From assembly GCA_032718475.1 (NCBI GenBank), contig JAUCBJ010008016.1, positions 29,829 through 93,828 on the forward strand: DNA of 64,000 nucleotides, given 5' to 3'. The DNA comes from Nemertoderma westbladi. Its lineage: Eukaryota > Xenacoelomorpha > Nemertodermatida > Nemertodermatidae. The notes below the pieces were generated by a model that worked only from the letters and a program-made list of their open reading frames with translations, was not told the origin of the DNA and did no database searches. Below, one piece after another: positions 1 through 9,734 of this stretch; position 1 is the stretch's first letter, and the number at the start of each line of letters is the position of its first letter. Made by a program: the position numbers and the translations under genes.

Positions 1-1
1 G

Positions 2-3000
2 GTGCAACTCCAGATGGAAGGAGTGATGAAGGGCTACGAAACGGCTAGGTTAACCATCAAGAACGCCTTGGTACACACAGACCTTCGGGTGCGGTTCCGA
101 CAATCAGCCGAGTACGCCCCCCTCATACAATTGGACCGAGACGATGTAGACCTGAGGTGTCCGCAGTTGGACGTGAACCGTATCACCCTACTGATCGGAC
201 TTGACACACCGGAACTACACATCCCCACCGGAGATATCGCTCGATCTATAAACCAGGATGATGGATTTTATGCGGAACGAACAATAATGGGACGGACCCT
301 CTGCGGCATTAAGGAGGAAACTACAGACACCTATACCTACCTTCCTAAATGTCAGATTAAAGAAAATGTAACCTCTGTGGGTTATTGCTCAGCTTCGGAT
401 CTTGACGAGGATTTGTTTCTGGAAACCGAGAAAACCCAACGAGAGATGACGAAATATTTTAATTTGGAGACCCAGGAGTTCGCGGAAAAGGACGAAAACC
501 CATCCGAAGAGGACCAATATTGTATGGACGTTCTCGACCAGGCCACGTTTAAAGACGGACATTGGTGTTCACCTATGTTGTGGAAGGACCCAAACAAACC
601 AATGGCAAACAACGCCAGCATGGCACTTAGGCGACTTAAAGGGATTTTACGCCGGCTGAATGACCAACCCGAGATAAAGGAGAAGTATAATACCGTAATC
701 CAAGGATATCTCGATGATGGATTAGCAGAAATGGTACCACGGAACGAACTGCAAGGCGGTAAAAGAACATATTATCTCCCGACCCACTATGTAGTAGAAG
801 CCCGCAAAGGTGGGAAATTCCGAGTGGTAAATGATGCTGCCGCTATGTACCAGGGCGAATCCCTAAACAGTCAACTTTATACGGGACCCAACATATATAG
901 CACACTCATCGGCGTATTGATCAGGTTCAGGGAAAACCGGGTAGCATTCACCTCTGACATCAAGGCCATGTTTCATCAAGTTCGTACATTACCAAGAGAC
1001 TCGGACTGTCTACGTATCCTATGGACGGATAAAACGCTTACTCAACAGGAGATTAGCCAACTCACGATAAAGGACGTAGACGTAATGCGTATGGTCGTCA
1101 GGATCTTCGGCGCTAAGGACTCGCCGGTAGCATGCAGTGACATGCTAAAGAGGACGGCAACTATGTGCGAAAACGAGTTCCCTCCTACCGTCATAGAAAC
1201 CATTCGACGATGCTTCTACGTGGACGACGGATGCGCCGGCGCGGATAATGTAGATGAGGCGTATCGGCTAGCAATGGGGATGGTAGAATGTCTAAAGAAA
1301 GGAGGGTTTCCACTCGTGAAGTTCAGATCCCACGACAAAACACTTATGGAAAAGTTTCCGGAGGACATCCGGCTGGAAAATAACAAGATGTATTCGGAGG
1401 AGGTGGAACATCGTGTACTCGGGATTGAATGGGACATAGAATCAGATGAATTCATCTTCAAATATAAACCCCTACCCAAGCCTATGACAAAAAGGGGATG
1501 TTTGTCGATAAAAAGTGCAATCTTCGACCCACTAAATTTCATATCTCCAGTAACCTTGGCCAGAATGAACCTGATTAAGGAAATGTGGATAGAAGGACTG
1601 GGATGGGACGAAGAGCTTCCCCCACACCTTAGCGTCAAATGGAGAAAATGGACGGAGCAGCTCGAACACCTACATCTTATGCGGATACCTAGACCGTTTT
1701 TCCTCGATAAACTGCCCACCGATATCTTCCAGCTCCACACCTTTTCGGATGCTTCGAATACAGGAATCGGCGTAGTAACCTTCTTACGGAGACTAAGTAA
1801 CGATGGAAACGGCGATACAAGCTTCTTATTCTCCAAAGCAAAGACAGTATCCGGGGAATTCGTAGCAACGATTCCGAGGCTCGAGCTACAAGCTGCAGTT
1901 TGGGCAGTAAGACAGAATCGCATGGCCATGCGGAACCTACGGATCCCCATAGAATCTCAACACTTCTGGGTAGATTCAAGTATAGTTCTCTATTATCTCC
2001 ACTCTCCATCACGGCGTCACACCACATTTGTTGCAAACCGAGCCACAGAGATTAAACAGTGTACCGGCCGAGAACAGTGGCATCACGTGAACGGGAAGGA
2101 AAACCCAGCGGACTTATCAAGCCGAGGCGCCACCCCAAAACAACTCGGTAAAAGTAAACTCTGGCTTACAGGCCCGGAATTCCTACGGCAGCCACAGTTA
2201 ACATGGAGTACCCGATTCGACCCCGAACTCGACAGCGGAAAATACTCCGAGGACGATAAAGAGATCCGTAAAATCCATCGAAGCAACGCGGTGGAAATTT
2301 ATAGTTGCCTGACTGAGCCTGCAAAGGACTCGGGCAGGCACTATAACGTCGCGACGATTACTCAACTAGCGGCGTCCTTACATCGGTTGATCGAGCGAAC
2401 TTCATCCATGAGACGGCTCGTCCACCACGTTGTAACCCTTCGCAACTTCCTACGGTGGAAAAACAACAAACCGATAGTTCAACGGAATATACAAGAACTT
2501 ATTATCGCGGAGAAGTGTATTGTTAGATATGTCCAGAAAGAAAGTTTCCCCGATGAATGGGAACAACTTAGTGCGGGCAAAACGTTGAAACCGGACAGCC
2601 CAGTCTACCAACTGAGACCAATGATGGGAAAGGACGGACTGATCCGACTAAATACCCGGATGGCAAACGCCCCGGTCGAATATGAGGTCAAATACCCGGC
2701 GCTTCTGCCCGGAACGTCGACACTAGCTAAGCTATTAATTCTACAATGTCACGAGGACAACCACCACGCAGGACAGAATTGGATTATAGCTAATATAAGA
2801 CAAAGATATTGGATCACCCACATCCAGCCACTGATTCGGAAAGTGTTGAAACGTTGCTTCACCTGCAGACGTTACCTAGCGCCACCAATCACACAAAAGA
2901 TGGCCGACTTACCAGCCACCCATCTACAAGCGGATTCCCCGCCATTCTACGTCACCGGAGTGGACTGTTTCGGACCGTTCACGGTTATTGAACGACGATC

Positions 3001-3922
3001 CAACATCAAATGCTGGGGAGCCATCTTCACCTGCCTAAGATCTAGGGCAATTTACCTAGATATCGTGGTAAATCTGACACAACACGCATTCATCAACGCC
3101 CTGCGTCGGTTCGTGGCGAACAACGGGACATGCCGCCACATGTATTCCGATAATGGTACAAACTTTGTGGGAGGAGAAAGAGAACTTAGAGAGGCGATCG
3201 AGGGATGGTTTACCGATAACACCGCATCCCAAGTCTGGAAGGAACACCAGATACAGTGGCACTTCCAGACCCCCTTAGCACCCCATACGAGCGGGGTATG
3301 GGAGAAACTGATCGACCTAGTGAAACGATCCATGCGCGTCGCTCTAGGCGATACCCGGGTAACCCATGACACCCTCCGCACAACATTCTGCGAGATCACG
3401 GCTACCCTGAACAACCGACCCATTGTTCCTATCCGCGACGACCCCACAGACCTGGAACCCCTCACTCCTAACCACTTACTGGGGAGACCCAAAACCCACC
3501 TCCTCCCGGAAACCATGTTCCCGGATCCCAACGAGATCGCGAAACATACAAACTGGAAAAAGGCCCAAGCATTGGCAGCGCATTGGTGGAGAATTTGGGC
3601 CCAGGAGTACCTCATAACCCTCCGGACCAGGAGGAAATGGAACAACACCTACCGGAACGTCGCAGTTGGCGACATGGTACTAGTTAAAGAAGATCTCAAA
3701 GACCGCGTTCACTGGCCTGTGGCGCGGGTCGTGACCATACACCCAAGCAAAGACGGACTTGCGAGGACTGTGACGATACGAACGAAAGCGGGCCACTACC
3801 AACGCCCCATCCAGAAGCTGTGCCTTCTTGAAGGCAATGACAGTGGTGATTCTACGAGAGGTGATAAGTTCCCTACTCAAGATCCTGCTGCGGACATTGG
3901 TGACAATTATAAATGCGTTTAA
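2..3922 (+). CDS. BEL/Pao retrotransposon pol polyprotein (5' partial)
   Basis: The frame is open from the window edge, so the true start lies upstream; about 1,306 codons are visible, ending in TAA. Seen in order: the tail of a retropepsin (LIGLDTPEL, BEL/A16 type) near residues 65-72; reverse transcriptase with motif A SDIKAMF (Asp319) and the YVDD box (406-409); RNase H starting at FSDAS (Asp583) and closing with NPADLSSRG; an HHCC integrase zinc site (His917/His922, Cys952/Cys955); an rve integrase core with Asp988, Asp1050 and Glu1101; and a C-terminal domain of the DUF5641 kind. Family knowledge: this order is diagnostic of BEL/Pao elements, whose pol copies RNA to cDNA in particles and integrates it. 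All catalytic residues looked for are present and no stop interrupts the frame, so this copy looks young. A second ORF, a polypurine tract and an LTR follow on the same strand. Confidence 0.95.
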   Translation: MQLQMEGVMKGYETARLTIKNALVHTDLRVRFRQSAEYAPLIQLDRDDVDLRCPQLDVNRITLLIGLDTPELHIPTGDIARSINQDDGFYAERTIMGRTLCGIKEETTDTYTYLPKCQIKENVTSVGYCSASDLDEDLFLETEKTQREMTKYFNLETQEFAEKDENPSEEDQYCMDVLDQATFKDGHWCSPMLWKDPNKPMANNASMALRRLKGILRRLNDQPEIKEKYNTVIQGYLDDGLAEMVPRNELQGGKRTYYLPTHYVVEARKGGKFRVVNDAAAMYQGESLNSQLYTGPNIYSTLIGVLIRFRENRVAFTSDIKAMFHQVRTLPRDSDCLRILWTDKTLTQQEISQLTIKDVDVMRMVVRIFGAKDSPVACSDMLKRTATMCENEFPPTVIETIRRCFYVDDGCAGADNVDEAYRLAMGMVECLKKGGFPLVKFRSHDKTLMEKFPEDIRLENNKMYSEEVEHRVLGIEWDIESDEFIFKYKPLPKPMTKRGCLSIKSAIFDPLNFISPVTLARMNLIKEMWIEGLGWDEELPPHLSVKWRKWTEQLEHLHLMRIPRPFFLDKLPTDIFQLHTFSDASNTGIGVVTFLRRLSNDGNGDTSFLFSKAKTVSGEFVATIPRLELQAAVWAVRQNRMAMRNLRIPIESQHFWVDSSIVLYYLHSPSRRHTTFVANRATEIKQCTGREQWHHVNGKENPADLSSRGATPKQLGKSKLWLTGPEFLRQPQLTWSTRFDPELDSGKYSEDDKEIRKIHRSNAVEIYSCLTEPAKDSGRHYNVATITQLAASLHRLIERTSSMRRLVHHVVTLRNFLRWKNNKPIVQRNIQELIIAEKCIVRYVQKESFPDEWEQLSAGKTLKPDSPVYQLRPMMGKDGLIRLNTRMANAPVEYEVKYPALLPGTSTLAKLLILQCHEDNHHAGQNWIIANIRQRYWITHIQPLIRKVLKRCFTCRRYLAPPITQKMADLPATHLQADSPPFYVTGVDCFGPFTVIERRSNIKCWGAIFTCLRSRAIYLDIVVNLTQHAFINALRRFVANNGTCRHMYSDNGTNFVGGERELREAIEGWFTDNTASQVWKEHQIQWHFQTPLAPHTSGVWEKLIDLVKRSMRVALGDTRVTHDTLRTTFCEITATLNNRPIVPIRDDPTDLEPLTPNHLLGRPKTHLLPETMFPDPNEIAKHTNWKKAQALAAHWWRIWAQEYLITLRTRRKWNNTYRNVAVGDMVLVKEDLKDRVHWPVARVVTIHPSKDGLARTVTIRTKAGHYQRPIQKLCLLEGNDSGDSTRGDKFPTQDPAADIGDNYKCV

Positions 3923-4189
3923 ACCCTTCTCATCATGTTGACAAACTCTATAAAACTGTGATTTATCGACAACGAATTATGGACCCCCCTTAAACCAACT
4001 GTAACCACGCAAATGGTATTTGTGTTTCCTCGTGTGTTATGTGGAGTCCAGCATCACCCTGCAGATGTTTCGACTGACGCAGGGTCGTTTATGTATTGTT
4101 TACCCTGATTTTGGTCATCGGGACCTACGATATTGGATTATTGGAAATGGAAAAGATTTGAAGTGGAATTCATTGTATTCATCGCAGTA
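3923..4189 (+). other. Spacer after pol
   Basis: No coding potential is seen here. It follows the pol stop and precedes a short tandem repeat. A C-rich run (near 3,980-3,990) is present, but no LTR start could be placed. I read this as internal sequence of the same retroelement, because a polypurine tract and LTR-like segment occur only further downstream. Confidence 0.4.
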
Positions 4190-4625
4190 TGTTATGTTGT
4201 CCGTTGCGTGCGCGGTTCGGGGCGTAGGCGGTGTAACGAGTCCAGCTGTAGATCCCGGATTGCCGCGCAACACCCCCTCTATCCCGTTATTCTGGTGGGT
4301 CCATGGTGCATCCACGTGACTTCGACGATAGAGGGTTTTATGTTTCTCAGTCGCGTTATTCTGGTGGGACCGTTACGTGGATTTTGGGGCGTAGGCGGTG
4401 TAACGAGTCCAGCTGTAGATCCCAGAATGTTGCGTAACCCCATCCCACATGACTTCGTCGACTGAGCTTTATGTTGTTGGGAGTGTTATTCTGGTGGGTC
4501 CCTGGTGCATCCACATGACTTCACTCTCAGCGTCTTCATTGTCCGTTACGTGCGCAGTTTGGGGCGTAGGCGGTGTAACGAGTCCAGCTGTAGATCCCAG
4601 ATTGCCGCGTAACACCCCTTCCACG
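4190..4625 (+). repeat. Three-copy imperfect tandem repeat between pol and ORF2
   Basis: A block beginning GGGGCGTAGGCGGTGTAACG occurs near 4,217, 4,385 and 4,560. A companion block beginning GTTATTCTGGTGGG occurs near 4,286, 4,355 and 4,484. The two are interleaved with a period of roughly 130-180 bp and are GC-richer than the sequence that follows. Function is unknown; the position directly upstream of the second ORF would suit a leader or a splice/translation control region of the element (inference). Confidence 0.75.
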
Positions 4626-5163
4626 ACAAAGATTAACCAAAGAAAATGATTGAATATAGTTGGAAACGATGAAAAGGATCAGACAACTCTACTATAAACC
4701 TGAATGATGACGCGTATACTGATGAAAATGTAATGATGCGCACCCTGGTGCTGCGCTTATAACAATGATGATAGCCGGGGGGCTATAAACCCAATGATGA
4801 TGTGGAAATAAATAAATGTGAAATAAATGGTGGAAATAAATGTGTTGAAATATGTGGAAATAAATGAAATGAGATGAAATGATAATGAAATGAAAAAAGA
4901 CAAAAAAAAGGTATAAAAAAAAGGTCAAAGAAAAGAATTGGAAAAAAAGGACAAAAAAGTCATAAAAAACTGGTTGGATATTATGTATAGCTATAGTAAC
5001 TGTAAATGCTGAATGTATTAGCAATAAGATGATAGATGCCTATAGCAATGTTATTAATAAACTGAATTAAATAAAAAACTGAATTATTCTGCTATCGCTA
5101 TAGTTTCAGACTTTCTGGACTTATAATTAACTGATCTAATTTGTAACGGATATAATCGTAAAT
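4626..5163 (+). other. AT-rich low-complexity leader of ORF2
   Basis: Simple sequence dominated by GAAATAAATG-like and A-rich purine runs at about 4,800-4,960. No ORF is supported. It ends at the ATG of the downstream ORF at 5,164. Confidence 0.5.
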
Positions 5164-7764
5164 ATGGACCCAAATCGCCAAATTATCGGCGAATTACGTA
5201 ACACGATAGATCTACTGGAATATTCGCAACCTGGATCCCCTGACTTTGATACAAATTGGAACACTCTGCTAAATGAGAACGTACGAGACGTTAAATTCAC
5301 CGGGCGAGAGGGACCGGATTCTAAGAATCTACGAGCCCTCCGGTTAGCCGATGCTAGTACGAGACTGAAAAGAACTCGGAACGCAAAGGCAACCGGAGGG
5401 GACGATTCGTCGTTTTGGGAAACGTTCCGGCAGAGCGTCTACAGATCCCGATGTTTGATCTACGACAACGAGGGAAACGCGACGCCCACCTCGAAAGCGA
5501 TTACGTTGGCGAGATGTCAAAGTTTCGTCGACGACAAGAGTACGTACCTCGCCCACTGGGGAAACCTGTCGGAGTGTACGGCGACGCTTCGAGAGGAACG
5601 CATATCGATTATCCAGAACCGAGACGACTACCAGGAAAAGTATGGGGCGAAAGAATACGGTCGATCCTTAGTCGTCGTCCTCGGAACCCTGGACGGTTTG
5701 GTACTGGTGTGCCGAATATTCCCGACACCCAGACAGGAAGTGCGGGCAGCCGGAGCGATCTGGTTGCTGCCTCCGGAAATCCAAAAGATCCTCTTCGACT
5801 TCGACGTCATTAAAATCGGGTCGGATATCAAGGCAGACGTCCGGAACGACTACGCGAACGCTCCCGCAGGAAGAAACCGACGAAACGACCTCAACGCACT
5901 TAGCCATTGCATCGACACTCAAACGCTGCTAGCCTGGTTGCGATTCGCCGAGTTCATGCGAGGATTCCAAGAAGTGAGACCGACGAAATCCGGGATCGGC
6001 TACCTCGCTGTGCTCAACGGCGGTATCGACTTCAAACCCCAGAAATTCCGGGACTATAATAAAATATACGGCGGATACCCGGGATTAGAGATAAAGAGCG
6101 AGCGGGAGGGTCGATGGAAGGACGTCGATCGGAAGTGGACGATACACCAAAGGTGGGAGAATCCCGATCGACGGAGCTATATCTACGTCGTTATGGAATG
6201 TTACACCGTCGCTAAGTTTATCTGCAAGACTCTCGATAACCTTATTACGGCGGCCCCCCTTTCCTTCGTCGACTACGACTGGAACGAGGTTATAAACCAC
6301 GCGTTTAAAGCGGTCGAGAACATTACACCGGGAGAATCGAAAACGCCCGCCGTTATCAACTCCTGGGACGAGAGCGGACCTTACGATATCCCTACGATTA
6401 CCGAGCTTCTCGGTGCGGAGGAGCCTCTGATCTCTTCGGAAGGGGAAGAGATATGGCTAAACGAGGGTGTTCTTCTCTCCACCCCGAAGCGACAACTCGA
6501 GCCGGAGGCCGCGTATGGACCGGCCGCCAAACGAGTTGCCTCGGCCGAACCGATAAAGAGAGCAGGCGTCTACACCCCACGCGGCTCCGGTAGCCCCGCG
6601 AGAGAGGTAGCCACTACAGCTGCATTGAGCGACTTCGGCGACATATGCCAACGGTTATCCCCGTATCCTTTCCCGGGTGGCGAAGATTGGTCGTCGGAGA
6701 TTCCGAGTACCAGCCACCAACGGACCCGCTCAGCGATACTGGTCGAGGAGGGCCCCAGCGATGCGCCGACCCCCGACGATCTCCTCGGTATCCCTCCGTC
6801 GAAAACCCCGGCACCTCTTCGCCGACCAGCGGTGGCTACTACACCCGCCGTTCCTCAGGACCCTATGCGACTAACCCGTTGGTACGCCGAGCAAACTGAA
6901 TGGATCCACCGCCAGAAACGGTCGTCCGAGTTGAGACCAGCGGGACACAAAGAGGGTTATCGGAGCGAGAACATACTACGCAAAAGCCTAGCATTCCGCG
7001 GGCTACCGACCACCGAGAATATTCCGAAGAGCGACCGACGACTCGAATACTACGTCGGCGTCCCGATTCCGATATTCCCCGGTCGAGAAATGCAGTTGGA
7101 GGTATGCGGCGACTGCGGCTCGGAGCAGTGCCCACGCGGCAGAAGGAATCGGGTTACCGATTCTTGCCTCCAGCTCCTCGGGATACTCTACTGCCCATAC
7201 TGCGCGATATCGGGCCACGACGTTTCGGTCTGTCCGATCCTTTATAACCTCTGCACCACGTGCGGTTTCCGTGGACATTCCGCTAGCCCCCGCTGCTATA
7301 TCAAATGTCCAACCAAAGACGTTACCGCTATGGGCAATATGGTCATGTTTGAGACATACGCAAACAGCCACTTAAAGACCAAGTTTCGGAGAAACGCTCG
7401 GAATATCGCGCAGGAGATGGCGTGCGGATATTTCTCCTTCCCGGAACGCCTCCACACGTCGGCCACGCTACCTTTCCATTACGTGGATCTGCTACTGAGC
7501 GCCGGATTATTCGGCCCATTCGAAGTCATTAGACGATTATATTCGTATAAAGAAGAGTTCGGTGACGGAGAGTGGTTTCTCGAGGCTCGCAACTCCGAGT
7601 TGGAAAGACGAACCGACATGATCCCGATGCCTTCGAAAGGAAGAGCCGCCAGGAGACAAGCCGAAGCGTTACTCACGATGGACGTTGACGCTCCTCTACC
7701 AGCCATAGCGATCGATGAGAGTCGACGGGCGAAGAGACGAAAGGCGTATCAGAAAAAGAAATAG
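5164..7764 (+). CDS. Env-position ORF2: Cys-rich protein with weak DEDD-exonuclease-like segment
   Basis: 866 codons, ATG to TAG, no introns, 1.24 kb downstream of pol on the same strand and 165 bp upstream of a polypurine tract and LTR. I do not recognise the family with certainty. Residues ~165-350 resemble a DEDD 3'-5' exonuclease: IKIGSDIKADV (~216-226) and CIDTQTLLAWL (Asp251) look like the Exo II region and following strand, and YVVME (341-345) sits where YxxxD is expected. The DxE of Exo I is not evident and the last Asp is Glu, so activity is doubtful. Residues ~400-620 are Ser/Pro/Arg-rich and probably disordered. A Cys/His cluster (Cys648, 651, 656; CPYC 677-680; Cys690, 697, 700; GH; Cys711, 716) looks like stacked zinc knuckles. 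The C-terminus is strongly basic (RRAKRRKAYQKKK). Alternative: gag of a different element. Codon choice (many CGA, ACG, TCG) resembles pol. Confidence 0.7.
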   Translation: MDPNRQIIGELRNTIDLLEYSQPGSPDFDTNWNTLLNENVRDVKFTGREGPDSKNLRALRLADASTRLKRTRNAKATGGDDSSFWETFRQSVYRSRCLIYDNEGNATPTSKAITLARCQSFVDDKSTYLAHWGNLSECTATLREERISIIQNRDDYQEKYGAKEYGRSLVVVLGTLDGLVLVCRIFPTPRQEVRAAGAIWLLPPEIQKILFDFDVIKIGSDIKADVRNDYANAPAGRNRRNDLNALSHCIDTQTLLAWLRFAEFMRGFQEVRPTKSGIGYLAVLNGGIDFKPQKFRDYNKIYGGYPGLEIKSEREGRWKDVDRKWTIHQRWENPDRRSYIYVVMECYTVAKFICKTLDNLITAAPLSFVDYDWNEVINHAFKAVENITPGESKTPAVINSWDESGPYDIPTITELLGAEEPLISSEGEEIWLNEGVLLSTPKRQLEPEAAYGPAAKRVASAEPIKRAGVYTPRGSGSPAREVATTAALSDFGDICQRLSPYPFPGGEDWSSEIPSTSHQRTRSAILVEEGPSDAPTPDDLLGIPPSKTPAPLRRPAVATTPAVPQDPMRLTRWYAEQTEWIHRQKRSSELRPAGHKEGYRSENILRKSLAFRGLPTTENIPKSDRRLEYYVGVPIPIFPGREMQLEVCGDCGSEQCPRGRRNRVTDSCLQLLGILYCPYCAISGHDVSVCPILYNLCTTCGFRGHSASPRCYIKCPTKDVTAMGNMVMFETYANSHLKTKFRRNARNIAQEMACGYFSFPERLHTSATLPFHYVDLLLSAGLFGPFEVIRRLYSYKEEFGDGEWFLEARNSELERRTDMIPMPSKGRAARRQAEALLTMDVDAPLPAIAIDESRRAKRRKAYQKKK

Positions 7765-7915
7765 TGGATTGGGATATTCCAGGAACATTTATCGAATATT
7801 TATTTTTATACAAACTCTAGGCCGAATTAATTAAAAACTATGCAATATTAAATTTGGGTTTTTTATATTGGGAATGACCTACGCAAACTCAATCGACCGA
7901 CAGACTTCACGAAGG

Positions 7916-7929
7916 TCATTGGGGGGGAC
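7916..7929 (+). promoter_or_regulatory. Putative polypurine tract
   Basis: ATTGGGGGGGAC lies immediately before TGTTCGCGG. A G-run directly abutting a 5'-TG LTR start is what is expected of the plus-strand primer of an LTR retrotransposon. The same tract recurs at 11,418-11,431 in the duplicated copy. Confidence 0.6.
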
Positions 7930-9219
7930 TGTTCGCGGTATTTCAACTTTCCATAACGCGAGTTGAATATTTTTGTATTTATTTAAAATTGATTATTCCG
8001 ATATTACTACTGGGTGCGGGACCATGGGTTTTGGGCACATTTAATAAACTGGGGGCGATTTATGGGCGAACTTTGGGGCAACTTACAGGGTACGGGAATA
8101 ATTTCATAGTTATAAGGGCCAGGGGGGATGGAAAATGCAAGCAGTATTCAGGTTAGCCTGAGTACTATTAGGCCCTGGCCAACTTCCTGCTGCCTGTAGG
8201 GGTGGATTTGGTAATGCGCCAGGCCTAAAGGACAAGGACAGCCCTTAGCGGTCCCTGGCCAACAGCAGCCATTACGAGACTGAAAAGAACTCGGACCGCT
8301 GACTGCTTGTGTCAGGGATTTGCGACGGGCACCGACGGCCCCTTAGTAGCCAAGCCGTTCTGGTTCTCGATGATCGAACCCCGGGGTTCGTGAGGGGTGG
8401 AGCGGACACGCGAACGGGTGGCCAACTTAAGACTGCCCCCTGACCTAAGCCGTACGGTTCTCGATGACCGATCCCTTCGGGGTTCGCGAGGGGTGGGACG
8501 GACATGCGAAAGGGCTGGCCACAGGACGGGTTTGACGAGAACTGCCCTTAGCGGTCTCTGGTCAACGGCAGCTACTACGAGACTGAAAAGAACTCGGAAC
8601 GCTGACTGCTTGTACTGGGATTTGCGACGGGACCCGACGACAGACCCCTTAGCCAAGCCGTACTGGTTCTCGATGATCGTTCCCTTCGGGGTTCGTGAGG
8701 GGTGGAACGGACACGCGACGGGGTCGAAAGACAAAGGACTAGACTCGACTAGACTCTACTGGCCTACCGACTGTTCGGAGCAGTTTCTTGGCTGCCGAAG
8801 CGACTACGAGCCTGAAACGGACTCGGAAAGCCTAGGTGGTTGGGTTTCTGTGATGAACCGACGGACCCCTAGCCAAGCCGTTCTGGTTCTCGATGATCGA
8901 ACCCTTCGGGGTTCGTGAGAGGTGGAACGGACACGCGAACGGGTCCACCGACACGACAGACTCCTAGCCAAGCCGTACTGGTTCTCGATGACCGAACCCT
9001 TCGGGGTTCGAGAGGGGTGGTACGGATACGCGACAGAGTCTACCGACTGGACCGACCCTTAGCCAAGCCGTGCTGGTTCTCGATGATCGTTCCCTTCGGG
9101 GTTCGTGAGGGGTGGAACGGACACGCGACAGGGTCGACCGACACCGACACTACGGCACTAAGACTGGGACCGAGGGAAAATCTGGGGAACATTAGGTAGG
9201 CTAAAATTCTGAGCGAACA
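7930..9219 (+). mobile_element. Probable 3' LTR of the plus-strand BEL/Pao element
   Basis: The segment begins TGTTCGC and ends GCGAACA, a perfect 7-bp terminal inverted repeat with TG...CA ends, and is preceded by a polypurine tract. It is 1,290 bp long. Its second half is an array of hairpin-bearing repeats. An AATAAA occurs near 8,042. The matching 5' LTR would lie left of the window, so the boundaries are inferred from termini only. Confidence 0.6.
8270..9150 (+). repeat. Degenerate ~95-220-bp repeats with C(UUCG)G hairpins inside the LTR
   Basis: At least six repeats (near 8,345, 8,443, 8,646, 8,867, 8,966 and 9,058) share AGCCAAGCCGT, GGTTCTCGATGA and a hairpin core. At 8,898-8,915 and 8,993-9,010 the core is CGAACCC-TTCG-GGGTTCG: a 7-bp perfect stem closed on an extra-stable UUCG tetraloop. 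At 8,375-8,391 the loop is lost, giving a perfect palindrome. Other copies carry 1-2 stem mismatches. A second motif, CTGAAAAGAACTCGGA, occurs at 8,280 and 8,582. Confidence 0.75.
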
Positions 9220-9540
9220 GTGGGTTATTAAATAATCTACCGTAGGGATTTATATTATCGTGTATAATTATTGTGAATATTTGGTGTATATTGATTTGGG
9301 GAAGCCCAAAATTATTCTTAATCAGGTTTCAATGATGTTGAACAGGTTTCAACTATAGGAAGTTACATTAAAGAGTATATCCAACTAATGCAGCTTTTTA
9401 TCAACCGCAAACTTGCATCTTAGAAAATATTCCCTCCCCACAATCAATATCCGGTGACTGGCCGGGGCTCGGTGGTCTGTTAAGTCACGTCTCCAGCATC
9501 GGCGTTTTTCCCCCCTGGTGTTGGGATAACGGCAACATAA
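9220..9540 (+). other. Non-coding stretch between LTR and LINE fragment
   Basis: No gene is seen. If 9,219 is the LTR end, GTGGG (9,220-9,224) would be the candidate 5-bp target duplication to compare with the left flank outside this window. The remainder is AT-rich; an equivalent stretch occurs at 12,723-13,043. Confidence 0.4.
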
Positions 9541-9734
9541 ACGTTTGCATTGGTTACCTGTAAATTTACGGATCAAATTTAAAATAGCTTTGTTGACATT
9601 CAAGTGTTTACATGGTGCTGCTCCTGCCTACTTGACCCATTTAATAACTCCCTATGTACCTCCACGACAATTACTGTCTGCTGATAAGGGACTTCTATTT
9701 GTACCGCAGTTTTACTTGCATAATTACGGGAGAC
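9541..9734 (+). mobile_element. LINE 3' fragment, cut by the duplication junction
   Basis: The frame starting at 9,545 reads LHWLPVNLRIKFK and then FKCLHGAAPAYL, the conserved C-terminal end of reverse transcriptases of CR1/L2/Rex-like LINEs (family knowledge). It is 5'-truncated at about 9,541. At 9,734 it stops abruptly where the second copy of ORF2 begins. Confidence 0.8.

Larger units (their letters stand above)
6233..9734 (+). repeat. Copy 1 of a 3.5-kb tandem segmental duplication
   Basis: Sequence from TCGATAACC (6,233) to CGGGAGAC (9,734) recurs directly adjacent at 9,735-13,237. It covers the 3' half of ORF2, the polypurine tract, the LTR and a LINE 3' fragment. Only a handful of differences were seen by eye, e.g. 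6,643 versus 10,145, one inserted T near 11,957, and C to T changes near 7,408, 7,586 and 8,502. Confidence 0.9.

Noticed and set aside
1216-3648. Long antisense frames inside pol
   Set aside because: Shadow frames of the pol coding sequence with no conserved motifs.
8272-9199. Open frames of 77-173 codons on both strands in the LTR repeat region
   Set aside because: They come from GC-rich hairpin repeats; the same frames recur in copy 2 and show no protein-like pattern.
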